Origin: Gordonia soli NBRC 108243
GTDB lineage: Bacteria > Actinomycetota > Actinomycetes > Mycobacteriales > Mycobacteriaceae
Direction of reading: 5' to 3'
Length of the DNA stretch: 64,000 bases
Assembly: GCF_000334455.1 (NCBI RefSeq)
Contig: NZ_BANX01000005.1
Span: 310,001-374,000 of the forward strand
Under the pieces are notes generated by a model. It did not search any database. It worked only from the letters and a program-made list of their open reading frames with translations, and was not told the DNA's origin. Shown piece after piece: positions 33,996-41,982 of this stretch; the first letter of the stretch is position 1, and each line of letters begins with the position of its first letter. A program made the translations under genes and the position numbers.

Positions 33996-34659
33996 CGAAC
34001 GACGTCTCGGTGCATCGCGGCAGAGCTGACGGCCCCACAGTTGCGAGGGTGGTGATGAACTCACCGCCTTCCAGCAACGGCCGAAGACACCGCTTCAGGC
34101 CTGCGGCGAGAAGGGTCTCGTGCGATAGCTGATCGCGTGGAGCTGACAAGCACCAGAGGATCTACGTCTCCCTGGTGCTGGCTGACCGTGCCCTCGCGCC
34201 ATGGACACCCACTCGACCCGGCGAACACACGCTGATCGACACTTGGACCTACCGAGGGTTGTCCAACGCGAACTATCGCTGTTCATCCCGCCGCCGCTAT
34301 CGGCCTCGGATGCCGCACTCGGTAGAACCCGATAGTGCCGACGCATCTGGCGGGGACTGTGACGGCGGTGCGACAACCCGTTCGCCAGTTGGGTTTCCGA
34401 CGCAACCGACCATCGAGTGTGAGTCGTGATCGCCGTCGGCAACGGCGCTCATGAAGTGCGGGGAAGTCGACGGCGGGGATCGGCTACTCGGGTACACAGG
34501 GGCGATTGGTCCGACGACGTCTCCGTGGCAACGCATCTGAGACAGAACGGGATACACGGTGCCGTGACAGTCTGACAGCGTCCCCATCGTTGCCGAGGAC
34601 CGACGAACGGAGCCATCGGAGGCGGACGCCTCCGCAGACCCGGTCGCGTGGTGGGCGGG
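33996..34659. other. Long intergenic stretch, no convincing gene
   Basis: Short frames on both strands lack RBS and family resemblance. CACCAGAGG/CCCTGGTG near 34151 could form a hairpin. The last part, from about 34650, is the start of the promoter region shared with glycine-rich paralogue 2. Confidence 0.4.
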
Positions 34660-34677
34660 CGTCCTGGTTTGGGGACT
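34660..34677. promoter_or_regulatory. 18-bp inverted motif, glycine-rich paralogue 3 promoter
   Basis: On the minus strand AGTCCCCAAACCAGGACG, differing from the site at 9934 at two positions. It ends 91 bp before the start codon at 34769. A TACGCT box follows at 34701 and a GTTGCGTAACGG box at about 34721; both are also conserved in front of paralogue 2. Confidence 0.5.
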
Positions 34678-34768
34678 GCCGGCGGAGTGATGGTGCACTT
34701 TACGCTCATCCGCGGGTGGCGTTGCGTAACGGGCGTGGTGCCCCGGTGATGGAGTGGAGCGACTGATC

Positions 34769-35764
34769 ATGATGCGGTCCAACTATTCTGAAGGCCATCG
34801 AGACCATCGAGGCTGGTGCGGGCGGGGCGTCATGGGCGGCGCCGCGGGCGTGGCGATGACGGTCGGCGCGCTCGTGATGGCACCGGGCTCAGCTTCGGCG
34901 GCGTTGCCGGCTGAATGCGTGCAGCCCGATCTCGCCGGGGTGGTGACGTGCACCTACACTGCAGCAGGCCCACACACGCTGGAGCTCCCTGCTGGTGTGG
35001 GGTCGGTGCAGGTGACCGCGATCGGTGGCCACGGCGGCACATCCCAGAACCGTGCCGGTGGCAAGGGTGCGGAGGTGACCGGCACCATCGCGGTGCCCCC
35101 TCGGTCACGAACCCTGGTTGCTGTGGTCGCCGGCAACGGCGCTGATACCCAGCCTGGCCCCGACCGGACCGGCGGGGCTGGTGGGGTCGGCGGCGGAGGC
35201 CGCGGCGGGACTCCACCTGAGAATGCGGCGACACAGCAGTTCGTACCCGGCGCCGGAGGCGGGGGCGCCTCAGATATCCGCACCGCAGGTGATGATCTGG
35301 ACAGCCGAGTACTCGTCGCCGCCGGCGGCGGTGGAGGGGCGTACAACGCTGCTGGCGGCAACGCGGGCGATCCCGGACCCATATCGAACAATGGTGATCG
35401 GGTGGCGGCACAGCCCGGAACAAGCACCGCCGGCGGCGCCGGCGGAGCGTTTCTCGGATTTCTCGACTGGGCCGGGTCTCCTGGAACCAAGGGTAACGGT
35501 GGGACCGGCTCGCCCAGCCAGCCGGATACAAGTGTCCGATTCGTTGTCGGAGGTGGCGGAGGCGGTGCAGGCGTGTACGGCGGGGGCGGCGGCGCACCTC
35601 AGGGTGGGGGCGCTGGTGGCTCGTCTATGGTCCCGGCGGGCGGAACCCTCGCCCTCAGTGACAAGAACCCATCGATCACCATCACCTACCGACCACCCAC
35701 GCCATCGAACCCGCCGTGCCCCTGGCAGTTGTGCATCGACCCGGGAAAGTTCGGCAGCAGCTGA
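34769..35764 (+). CDS. Secreted glycine-rich protein, paralogue 3
   Basis: About 331 residues, nearest to paralogue 2. Signal peptide VAMTVGALVMAPGSASA followed by ALPAECVQPDLAGVVTCTY. The body carries GAGGGGASDIRTAGDDL, VLVAAGGGGG and GGAGVYGGGGGAP. The end is ITITYRPPTPSNPPCPW with a terminal FGSS. It shares with paralogue 2 the start context, the GTTGCGTAACGG box and the 18-bp inverted motif, so gene and promoter were duplicated together, 25 kb apart. The PF12810-like glycine-rich fold is expected to be extracellular. The upstream ATG at 34754 is less likely because GGAG lies 10 bp ahead of 34769. Confidence 0.78.
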   Translation: MMRSNYSEGHRDHRGWCGRGVMGGAAGVAMTVGALVMAPGSASAALPAECVQPDLAGVVTCTYTAAGPHTLELPAGVGSVQVTAIGGHGGTSQNRAGGKGAEVTGTIAVPPRSRTLVAVVAGNGADTQPGPDRTGGAGGVGGGGRGGTPPENAATQQFVPGAGGGGASDIRTAGDDLDSRVLVAAGGGGGAYNAAGGNAGDPGPISNNGDRVAAQPGTSTAGGAGGAFLGFLDWAGSPGTKGNGGTGSPSQPDTSVRFVVGGGGGGAGVYGGGGGAPQGGGAGGSSMVPAGGTLALSDKNPSITITYRPPTPSNPPCPWQLCIDPGKFGSS

Positions 35765-36007
35765 CGCAGGATCGTGGTGGGCCCGGAAGGGGCCGTGGCA
35801 GAGGAGAAGCGTCGTTCGACGACGGTCAGCTGTAGGTTGCCGACACGGCGTGGAAGGTGGCTGCGGTGTCGACTCTGGCCGCCACATCTGTGGCAGCGCC
35901 GCCGCGCGTCGGTTCGCCACCCGAACACGGGCCTCGGTCAGCCCATCACCGGCAAGTCCTCGGCCTCCGAGAGAAGTACTTCACTGACTGTCTGCTGGCG
36001 TTCTGCA
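35765..36007. other. Intergenic stretch
   Basis: GGGCCCGGAAGGGGCC just after the glycine-rich stop may be a weak terminator hairpin. Nothing else is supported. Confidence 0.3.
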
Positions 36008-36211
36008 TCACCACGAGTCCGCCACGATCGTTTCCGGCAGCGGCGGCGAATACGGCAGCGTCAGAAGGATCTCGTCGTATGCGGAGTGCGCTGTCGGGAC
36101 GTGAATCTGGGACTGTGAGCTCGTAGGGCCTATGAGATTCTGTTCGTAGATCTCCGCGTCGCTTGTCACTCGAATCGAATTCACGACCGACCATGCGGTG
36201 AAACGTCGCAT
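36008..36211 (-). CDS. Possible small protein downstream of the dehydrogenase
   Basis: 67 codons from an ATG at 36211, 4 bp after the dehydrogenase stop. Composition is plausible for a real protein (TSDAEIYEQNLIGPTSSQSQ, AYDEILLTLPYSPPLPE) and unlike a GC shadow, but there is no SD and no family. Translation could be coupled to the preceding gene. Confidence 0.3.
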   Translation of the reverse strand: MRRFTAWSVVNSIRVTSDAEIYEQNLIGPTSSQSQIHVPTAHSAYDEILLTLPYSPPLPETIVADSW

Positions 36212-36215
36212 CTGG

Positions 36216-37367
36216 TCATGGGTGTTCGTTGGGTCCGTTTCGCGTCAGCGGTGCTCGGTGTAGGACGAGTTTGGTGGTGTGTGCTTGGTAGGCGACGGGA
36301 GCGTCGTCCCAGTCGGCGAGGGTGGTCGTGACCAGTTCGGCGGGGAAGTCGGTGGTGGCCACGAAGTCGAGGAGTGCAGGCAGGATCGGCCGGACGTGAG
36401 AGATGCCGATGTGCAGGGTGGCGTCGTTGGCGTACATGTGCATCAGCGGCACCTTGGTTCCCGGGGGCAGGTAATACCCGACTGGAGTACACATTCCGCC
36501 GGGGGTCAGGGAGCGAAGCGCTGCGTCCACTCCCGCTGCGGTGGAGGTGCATTCGACCACGAGGTCGTATCGACGATCCGGGAGATCGGCACGGCGTAGC
36601 TTGCGCTTGCGGACCGGATGCACGGTGGCGCCGAACCGTTCGGCGATGGCCAGTCGTTCGGGGCGGTGATCGACATAGTCCACGTGCTCGGCCCTGTGGG
36701 CGACGGCGAGGCCGGCTGCATAGAGGCCGATGCTCTGTCCCGCACCGCCGAGGACCAGCACCGAGCCGCCGGGTCGTTGTTCGAGCGCTGGGACCACGCA
36801 CCGCCAGGCGTCGGAGAGGTTGTCGCTGGCCGCGGCCACCCGCAGCGGATTCAGTCCGTCGGGGACCTTGACGAGCATGTGGTCGGCGTAGGGGATTCGC
36901 AGCAGGTCGGCGACCATCCCACCCCAGGGCCCACTGGCCGGTCCGAACCCGAACGCCGACAACGTGGATCCTGAGGCGGTCGTCCAGCACTTCGCCGTCA
37001 GACCGCGCCGACACTCGACGCAGTCACCGCACGACACCGCCCATGGCACCACCACGATGTCGCCGACGTTGAGGTCGGTGACGGCCGCGCCCAGTTCTAC
37101 GATCTCGGCGACGCATTCGTGCCCGATACCGATCGGGCCTCGAAAGGGCACCGTGCCGCAGATGCTGCCCACGATGGGATCGACGAGGCCGACCCGCATT
37201 CCGACCTGCATGGCACGCGAAACATGCCGGTGTATGGGCAGGGTGTCGCCGTCGCAGCGTGAGGCGATGAACGGACGCACGATCGCATCACGAATGTCCT
37301 GCAGGTGCGGGGAGGGGCGCTCACGCCATTGCAGATCGTGCGCGCCGATCAGTTGCAGTTCCCGCAT
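36216..37367 (-). CDS. Zinc-dependent alcohol dehydrogenase family protein
   Basis: 383-residue medium-chain dehydrogenase. Zinc-site residues: Cys in RCDGD near 39, GIGHECVAEI, and the four structural Cys in SCGDCVECRRGLTAKC. The nucleotide-binding motif is VLVLGGAGQSIGLYAAGLAV with DHRPERL after it, suggesting NAD preference. The closest type is the glutathione-independent formaldehyde/threonine dehydrogenase-like group, but the substrate is unknown. The ATG at 37367 overlaps the stop of the tautomerase gene (ATGA), so the two are translationally coupled and presumably work in one pathway under the TetR at 37895. Confidence 0.85.
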   Translation of the reverse strand: MRELQLIGAHDLQWRERPSPHLQDIRDAIVRPFIASRCDGDTLPIHRHVSRAMQVGMRVGLVDPIVGSICGTVPFRGPIGIGHECVAEIVELGAAVTDLNVGDIVVVPWAVSCGDCVECRRGLTAKCWTTASGSTLSAFGFGPASGPWGGMVADLLRIPYADHMLVKVPDGLNPLRVAAASDNLSDAWRCVVPALEQRPGGSVLVLGGAGQSIGLYAAGLAVAHRAEHVDYVDHRPERLAIAERFGATVHPVRKRKLRRADLPDRRYDLVVECTSTAAGVDAALRSLTPGGMCTPVGYYLPPGTKVPLMHMYANDATLHIGISHVRPILPALLDFVATTDFPAELVTTTLADWDDAPVAYQAHTTKLVLHRAPLTRNGPNEHP

Positions 37368-37798
37368 CAGCTCGACGCCGTGGCGCCGGCGGCGAGGGCC
37401 TTGAGGTCGGCGAATCGGACGATCGCGCCTCCCGCACCCCAGGTGCCCTCGGGCTGCTCGTGGACGAGCACCCACACCCGCAACCCGTCGCTGTCCGTCA
37501 GGCCGGCCGCCGTCGACACGTCGCGGGTGACCTGCTCGACGAGTCCGGCTTTGCGGCGATCGGACAGAGCGCCCTGCGGGACGGTCACATCGATACGGAA
37601 CCGCGGCAGTTCGTCGCCCAGGCTGCCGAACGACTCCCGGGGGATCTCGTCGATGCGCGACCACGTCAACGATCGGAAGAACGCGGTATCGGGTGCGCCC
37701 TCCCACTGCAGCAGCGTCGCGGCCAGAGTCGATTGCAGCTGTGTGCGGCTCTCGGCGCTCAGGACGTCGACGGGCAGGGTCAGTTGGATCATCGGCAC
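37367..37798 (-). CDS. Tautomerase family protein
   Basis: 143 residues starting M-P-M-I-Q with a GTG start, so Pro2 becomes the N-terminal catalytic proline of the 4-oxalocrotonate tautomerase superfamily. The length suggests two fused beta-alpha-beta units (MPMIQLTLPVDVLSAESRTQ and RFRIDVTVPQGALSDRRKAG), as in the MSAD/cis-CaaD type. It is the first gene of an operon with the dehydrogenase and is divergent from a TetR gene with two operators between. Likely role: isomerisation or dehalogenation of an unsaturated acid (inference). Confidence 0.8.
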   Translation of the reverse strand: MPMIQLTLPVDVLSAESRTQLQSTLAATLLQWEGAPDTAFFRSLTWSRIDEIPRESFGSLGDELPRFRIDVTVPQGALSDRRKAGLVEQVTRDVSTAAGLTDSDGLRVWVLVHEQPEGTWGAGGAIVRFADLKALAAGATASS

Positions 37799-37820
37799 GG
37801 CGGATGCACCCCTCTAGGAT

Positions 37821-37836
37821 TATGACGCTCGTAATA
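37821..37836. promoter_or_regulatory. TetR-type operator, site 1
   Basis: TATGACGCTCGTAATA, sharing the pattern TANGACGNTCGTNATA with site 2 at 37856, in the divergent tautomerase/TetR gap. Centre-to-centre distance is 35 bp. Confidence 0.55.
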
Positions 37837-37855
37837 TTTGTCGTGGACGGTACGC

Positions 37856-37871
37856 TAAGACGGTCGTCATA
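37856..37871. promoter_or_regulatory. TetR-type operator, site 2
   Basis: TAAGACGGTCGTCATA, the more symmetrical of the pair (TANGAC/GTCNTA arms). It is 23 bp before the TetR start, so it probably mediates autorepression. Confidence 0.55.
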
Positions 37872-37894
37872 GGCAAGAGGAGCGGGAGGACGTG

Positions 37895-38467
37895 ATGGCT
37901 CGATCTCGAGCGCGTGAGCAGATGGTCGCCGGGACGGCCGACCTGCTAGGGCGGCGTGGACTCCGCGCGACGAGCGTGCGGGAGCTGGCGAAACACTCGG
38001 GAGCTCCGTTGGGGTCGACTTATCACCATTTCCCGGGCGGGAAGACGCAGATGGCAGTCGAAGCCGTGCAGTTCGCGGACGCGATGATCACCCGCACACT
38101 GACCGCAGAGTTGGCGGCCTCGGATCCGGTCGCGGGACTGCGATCATTCATCGATCTGTGGCGAAAGATCGTCGTGGACAGTGAGTTCCGGGCCGGCTGC
38201 CCGGTGCTGGCGGTCTCGGTTGAGGAGCCCGACGACGACGACTCACCCCTGCGGGCCGCGGCGAGTGCGTTTACGCAGTGGATCGAGCTGCTCGCCGACG
38301 CGATGCGAGCTCACGGAGCCAACGCCATCGAGGCCGAACGCCTCGCCACGTTGATCGTGGCCTCGGTCGAAGGCACTGTGGCGATCTGTCGCGCACAGCG
38401 CAGCACTATCGCTCTGGACCTGACCGCCGACGCCCTGGAAGGTGCCGTCCGTAGTGCGATCAGATGA
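37895..38467 (+). CDS. TetR family transcriptional regulator (LmrA/YxaF type)
   Basis: 190 residues. The helix-turn-helix is near 25-50 (VRELAKHSGAPLGSTYHHFP, GGKTQMAVEAV), the motif typical of LmrA/YxaF repressors. The C-terminal domain has FRAGCPVLAVSVEEPDDDD, in which the Cys and acidic residues recur in this subgroup. ATG at 37895 with GGGAGG 5 bp ahead; a GTG one codon earlier is less likely. It probably represses itself and the tautomerase-dehydrogenase operon through the two operators upstream. Confidence 0.88.
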   Translation: MARSRAREQMVAGTADLLGRRGLRATSVRELAKHSGAPLGSTYHHFPGGKTQMAVEAVQFADAMITRTLTAELAASDPVAGLRSFIDLWRKIVVDSEFRAGCPVLAVSVEEPDDDDSPLRAAASAFTQWIELLADAMRAHGANAIEAERLATLIVASVEGTVAICRAQRSTIALDLTADALEGAVRSAIR

Positions 38468-38809
38468 CACCTCCATCCCAGTCGTACAGGTTCTGGTCAG
38501 GCGGCACTGAGCAATACGCCAACTGAGCGAGTATTCAGGAGGGCGCCATGGTCGACGAGCCGAAAGATCCTGAGATCGTGCGATGGCTGCACCACGACGT
38601 ACCAGGCCGATGGCGCCACCTGCTGGTCTGAGGGCAGGATCGTCCAACAGGCCGATCGCCTCGTACGAGTATCTGATGACGCGACGGATGAACCACGATG
38701 GCGCTGCTGCGTGACGGCGCATGGGTGACTGGGGAGCTCGTGTGGTCGTCTGTTCAAAACCGCGACCTGGGCCGCGCGCGGCCAGTCCGTCGGCGAACGA
38801 TTCGCCAGT
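38468..38809. other. Region of short, broken or unknown ORFs
   Basis: Several short frames look partly protein-like in different phases of the plus strand. One runs to a stop at about 38729 and includes RIVQQADRLVRVSDDATDEP; another starts at 38698 (MALLRDGAWVTGELVWSSVQ). This suggests a small gene broken by frameshifts, but no family is recognised. Confidence 0.3.
38548..38631 (+). CDS. 27-codon ORF with strong ribosome binding site
   Basis: MVDEPKDPEIVRWLHHDVPG then RWRHLLV. AGGAGG stands 5 bp before the ATG, the strongest SD in this part of the window. It may be a genuine short peptide or the intact beginning of a frameshifted gene whose continuation lies in another phase. Confidence 0.35.
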   Translation: MVDEPKDPEIVRWLHHDVPGRWRHLLV

Positions 38810-39097
38810 GTGAAGTGGATTCAGTCTATACTGGATGTGGTGGGAGATGGAGGATCACGACCAGTTCGGCGGCCTGGACCGTTGGTGGCGGATCAACTTG
38901 CCGCGGCGCGGCGCGGCGCTCGAATCGCTCGGGTCGCGGCGGTTGTGGCCACCGTCGGTCTGACCGTCACGATCATCTTTGTTGTCACCGAACCTGCCGC
39001 CGCAGCAACCGCTTTCAGTGCTCTCGTCACGGTGTGCGCGCTGGTCGTCGAGATTGTCTACATACACCGAGGTGCGATTGGCGCTGATCTGCGATAG
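38810..39097 (+). CDS. Small two-helix membrane protein
   Basis: Up to 95 residues from a GTG at 38810. The C-terminal half has two hydrophobic helices, IARVAAVVATVGLTVTIIFV and FSALVTVCALVVEIVYIH, joined by a short loop. A TATACT -10 box at 38827-38832 lies inside the longest frame and points to leaderless translation from the in-frame GTG at 38837 or 38840, giving about 85 residues. Function unknown. Confidence 0.55.
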   Translation: MKWIQSILDVVGDGGSRPVRRPGPLVADQLAAARRGARIARVAAVVATVGLTVTIIFVVTEPAAAATAFSALVTVCALVVEIVYIHRGAIGADLR

Positions 39098-39165
39098 ACG
39101 TGGCTCGCGGTGGAGAGTTGGCGGAACTACGTTCATGGCGACCGGCATATCGCCGCAGTGCATGA

Positions 39166-39309
39166 AAGTCTGTCATCCGCGGATCGTCTGCACCGACCCG
39201 CAACTTCGCGTATTCCGAGTACCTCGTATCGCGCTGCCGTGGATGCGGATTCGATCCCGGCCCGCTTGTCTACCACGTCCAGGAATTGTTCCGCCGGCTG
39301 CGCCGCTGA
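39166..39309 (+). pseudogene. Possible gene remnant
   Basis: Open frame without start codon, ending in a TGA at 39307. The last 35 residues read like a real protein with a CxxC (FAYSEYLVSRCRGCGFDPGP then LVYHVQELFRRLRR). Upstream a stop interrupts the frame. Family not recognised. Confidence 0.25.
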
Positions 39310-39366
39310 TCTGCCTCGTCGTCACCGACGACCCCGGTACCACCCACCACGCCCCATGCGCATCGC

Positions 39367-39492
39367 CTACATCGCCACCCGCACCGACGGGCACTCACCG
39401 GACCTCAGCGCGTGCTCAAGCGCCCGCAGACAGTCTCTGAGTTCACCTTCCGAGACGAAGCGTGATCTGGGCTGAAAGGGCCTTTTGCTCAA
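39367..39492 (-). CDS. Possible small ORF (41 aa)
   Basis: From a TTG at 39492: a basic N-terminus followed by FVSEGELRDCLRALEHALRS and GECPSVRVAM, plausible helix-forming protein sequence. Weak AAAGAG ahead. It lies directly downstream of the SnoaL-like gene and may be a remnant. Confidence 0.28.
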   Translation of the reverse strand: MSKRPFQPRSRFVSEGELRDCLRALEHALRSGECPSVRVAM

Positions 39493-39515
39493 CTCTTTGG
39501 GTCGGTTCGCAGTAC

Positions 39516-39926
39516 CTATTCGCCGGCCAGCCCGAGTTGTGTCAGGAAGTCGAGCTGGTCGAAATAGAGGTGCTCGGAGAGCAGAGTGTTGCCGTCGATG
39601 TGGTAAGTCGCGCTCCATCGGAACGACACCGACTTGCCGGTTGCCTCGACGGTCCCGGATGGGCTCCGCAGAGGGCCATCGTGAACTCCGTCGAACAATC
39701 CCTCGACTGATGCGTCGTCGCCGCTTTCCACCGACGAGATGATGCTCAGAGTTCCGGCCGAGAAGGCGGTCTGGAACACCGACAGAAATTCCAGTACTTG
39801 CTCGCGTCCGGTGAACACGCCACCTGGTGAGACCAGTTGAGCATCTTCAGACCATGGTTCATCCGAGGGGGTGCGGCTGTTGAATGCCGTGATGTGATTG
39901 TCGATGACATCTCGCGCGTTACTCAA
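39516..39926 (-). CDS. SnoaL-like / NTF2-fold protein
   Basis: 136 residues with the NTF2-like cone fold pattern (VIDNHITAFNSR, GREQVLEFLSVFQTAF, HIDGNTLLSEHLYFDQLDFL). Proteins of this type are small isomerases/cyclases or ligand-binding modules; no catalytic His/Asp set can be assigned with confidence. Translation starts at a TTG (39926) with GGAGG 7 bp ahead. Divergent from the response regulator operon; the 236-bp gap includes the 18-bp motif at 40053, so both could share regulation. Confidence 0.75.
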   Translation of the reverse strand: MSNARDVIDNHITAFNSRTPSDEPWSEDAQLVSPGGVFTGREQVLEFLSVFQTAFSAGTLSIISSVESGDDASVEGLFDGVHDGPLRSPSGTVEATGKSVSFRWSATYHIDGNTLLSEHLYFDQLDFLTQLGLAGE

Positions 39927-40052
39927 GGCTGGACCTCCGATGGCAGAGTCTGTGGGCGTTCCGTGCTGGACCCCGGTGAGGCGAACTCAGGGGGAGTGTC
40001 AGGGTCAGCCCACTCGGGTGCTCACATTAATGAGCTCGGCAATCGCAGGGAT

Positions 40053-40070
40053 AGTCCCATAAATCGGACG
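40053..40070. promoter_or_regulatory. 18-bp inverted motif upstream of the response regulator
   Basis: AGTCCCATAAATCGGACG, 92 bp before the ATG at 40163. It differs from the site at 44559 at one base, and the flanks also match (TAGTCCCA at the left, GGACGT at the right). It would be the autoregulatory site of the regulator it precedes. Confidence 0.55.
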
Positions 40071-40162
40071 TTGCGAATCGAGCTCGTCAAGCCGGTGTCG
40101 CGGAATCGCTGGCCGCTTTATCGTCGGCGTGTGACGGAATGCATCACGGGTGAGAGGTCGGC

Positions 40163-40810
40163 ATGGAGTTGAGCGTGGGAATCGTCGACGATCATCAATC
40201 GGCGGTGTGGGGTATAGAACGCGTTCTTCAGGACGAGCCGAGTATGCGTCTGGCCGCGGCGGCGAAAACCGTCGATGAGTTGATTTCTCTCGCAGCCCGT
40301 CTGGACGTGGTCATACTCGACCTGCGACTGGCCGACGGGACTGTTCCCCAGTCGAACGTGGAACGCCTCAGGGCTGCGGGGTTCGGTGTCCTGGTCTATA
40401 CCTCAGGAGAGTATCCGGACCTGCTTCGTTCGGCGGCGCGAGCAGGGGTGCTGGGTATGGTCAGCAAGAGTGCGGACCGGGCCGACGTGGTAGCGGCCAT
40501 TGCAGCAGCCGCTCGAGGCAATCCGGTGCTGGGGATGGAATGGGCCGCGGCGATCGACTCGGATCCCGAGCTGGACGCGGTGCGTTTGAGTCCACAACTA
40601 CAACGGGTGCTGACGCTGTACGCCAACGGCCACACCGCACGCAGGATCAGCGAGATCATGTATGTGCAGGTCGACACGGTGAACATGTATCTCAAACGAA
40701 TCCGGCAGAAGTATGCGGAGGCGGGACGCCCGGCACCGACCAAGCTGGACCTGTTCAAGCGTGCAGTCGAGGACGGACTTCTTCCCCCGCATCGACGAGA
40801 CCAGCAGTGA
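40163..40810 (+). CDS. LuxR-family response regulator
   Basis: 215 residues. The receiver domain has Asp9-Asp10, phospho-acceptor Asp53 (VVILDLRLADG) and Lys102 (MVSKSA). The C-terminal helix-turn-helix (LSPQLQRVLTLYANGHTARR then ISEIMYVQVDTVNMYLKRIR) has lost the usual LTxRE sequence but keeps the fold. A long predicted tail TKLDLFKRAVEDGLLPP follows. Its stop overlaps the GTG start of the kinase gene. The 18-bp inverted motif 92 bp upstream, repeated before secreted-protein genes, is the candidate DNA target. Confidence 0.9.
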   Translation: MELSVGIVDDHQSAVWGIERVLQDEPSMRLAAAAKTVDELISLAARLDVVILDLRLADGTVPQSNVERLRAAGFGVLVYTSGEYPDLLRSAARAGVLGMVSKSADRADVVAAIAAAARGNPVLGMEWAAAIDSDPELDAVRLSPQLQRVLTLYANGHTARRISEIMYVQVDTVNMYLKRIRQKYAEAGRPAPTKLDLFKRAVEDGLLPPHRRDQQ

Positions 40811-41982
40811 AGCACGGTCTCGACGGAGAGCGGATTCAACGATTGTTGTCGCGATTCGTCGGCGCCGGCTTCGTGGCCTTTCTCTTCGTGTCGATTCCGG
40901 AGATGAGGCGAGCTGACGCGCTCGTGTCCGGTTGGTGGACGCCCGCGGCGATCGGTTTGGCCGTGGTTCCCGGATGCGCGCTGTTGACGGCGACGTTCGC
41001 CGAGGATCTCCGTTGGGTGCGGGTGTTTGCGCGTCTCGCGGCTGTCGGATTCATAGTGGCGATAAGTCTGTGGCTGGTCGCCTGGAACGGCGGCGAACTC
41101 GAGGAACTGCGCGGTAACTGGCTGGTGATCTTCTCCGGACTCGTCGGGCTGAGTGCCGCGCTGGCCATGCGAGCGATCTGGGCTCTGGTGGTGCAGGTGA
41201 GTGCCACCACTTTGTCGGCGTTGACGAACCAACTCGGACTTGTGAGCGACCAGTCGCTGATTCCGCGCGTCGCCTACGAAGCACTGTGGGCCTCGACGTA
41301 CAGCTGTGTGTTCGTGTTGGCGGTGGTGACTGCGTTGAGAACCGCCCGGTTGCTTGATGTCACCGGTGCGGTGGTCCGCCGTGACGCGCGTGTATCGGCA
41401 GCGCGTGCTGCCCGTGATGCTGAACGAGCGCGTTTCGACGCGCTGATTCACGACCATGTGCTCGCAACGCTCCTGGAAGCCCACCGGGAGCCTCATGATG
41501 ACGGAACGCGCCGACACGCGCGCGCAGCTCTCGCAGAACTGGACGACCTGACGGGCCGCCCGGACGCAATCGGTCAGGTCGGGGCAGCCGCGATCGTCAC
41601 TCGTCTGGAGGGGGTTCTGGGCAGTATCGACGACACCACGAACTTCGAGGTCATCATCGACGACGACGACCGGACGGATCATCTCTACCCAGTTGACGTG
41701 GTCGCCGAGATCATCGCAGCCGCAGCCGAAGCGCTCCGTAACAGTGTCAGACACGCAGGTGGCGATGTCCATCGACGGGGTGAGGTGACATTCGAACGCG
41801 ATCACATTCGGGTGGTGGTCGCTGATTCCGGTTCCGGATTCGACGTCGACGCACTCGGAACGGGTCGGCTCGGGATCAACCTGAGTATCACCAGCCGGAT
41901 GAGCCGAATTGCCGGGGGGCGCTCTTCTGTTCGGAGTCAGCCTGGTGCAGGGACTGTGGTGGAACTCGAGTGGCGGCGTTGA
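40807..41982 (+). CDS. Membrane sensor histidine kinase
   Basis: 391 residues. The first 180 residues hold about five or six hydrophobic segments (VGAGFVAFLFVSIP to STYSCVFVLAVVTAL) with no periplasmic domain, so it probably senses the membrane or an intramembrane ligand. The dimerisation helix carries His215 (FDALIHDHVLATLLEA), with HDxV like other NarL-type kinases. The HATPase_c domain has N box EALRNSVRHAGG, VVVADSGSGFDVDAL and GRLGINLSITSRMSRIAGG. It is translationally coupled to the response regulator, and its 3' end overlaps the third gene by 13 bp. Confidence 0.88.
   Translation: MKHGLDGERIQRLLSRFVGAGFVAFLFVSIPEMRRADALVSGWWTPAAIGLAVVPGCALLTATFAEDLRWVRVFARLAAVGFIVAISLWLVAWNGGELEELRGNWLVIFSGLVGLSAALAMRAIWALVVQVSATTLSALTNQLGLVSDQSLIPRVAYEALWASTYSCVFVLAVVTALRTARLLDVTGAVVRRDARVSAARAARDAERARFDALIHDHVLATLLEAHREPHDDGTRRHARAALAELDDLTGRPDAIGQVGAAAIVTRLEGVLGSIDDTTNFEVIIDDDDRTDHLYPVDVVAEIIAAAAEALRNSVRHAGGDVHRRGEVTFERDHIRVVVADSGSGFDVDALGTGRLGINLSITSRMSRIAGGRSSVRSQPGAGTVVELEWRR

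Noticed and set aside
34175-34429. 84-codon frame in the gap after the GAF-ANTAR gene
   Set aside because: Has a short protein-like patch but no ribosome binding site, then low-complexity sequence; not supported as a gene.
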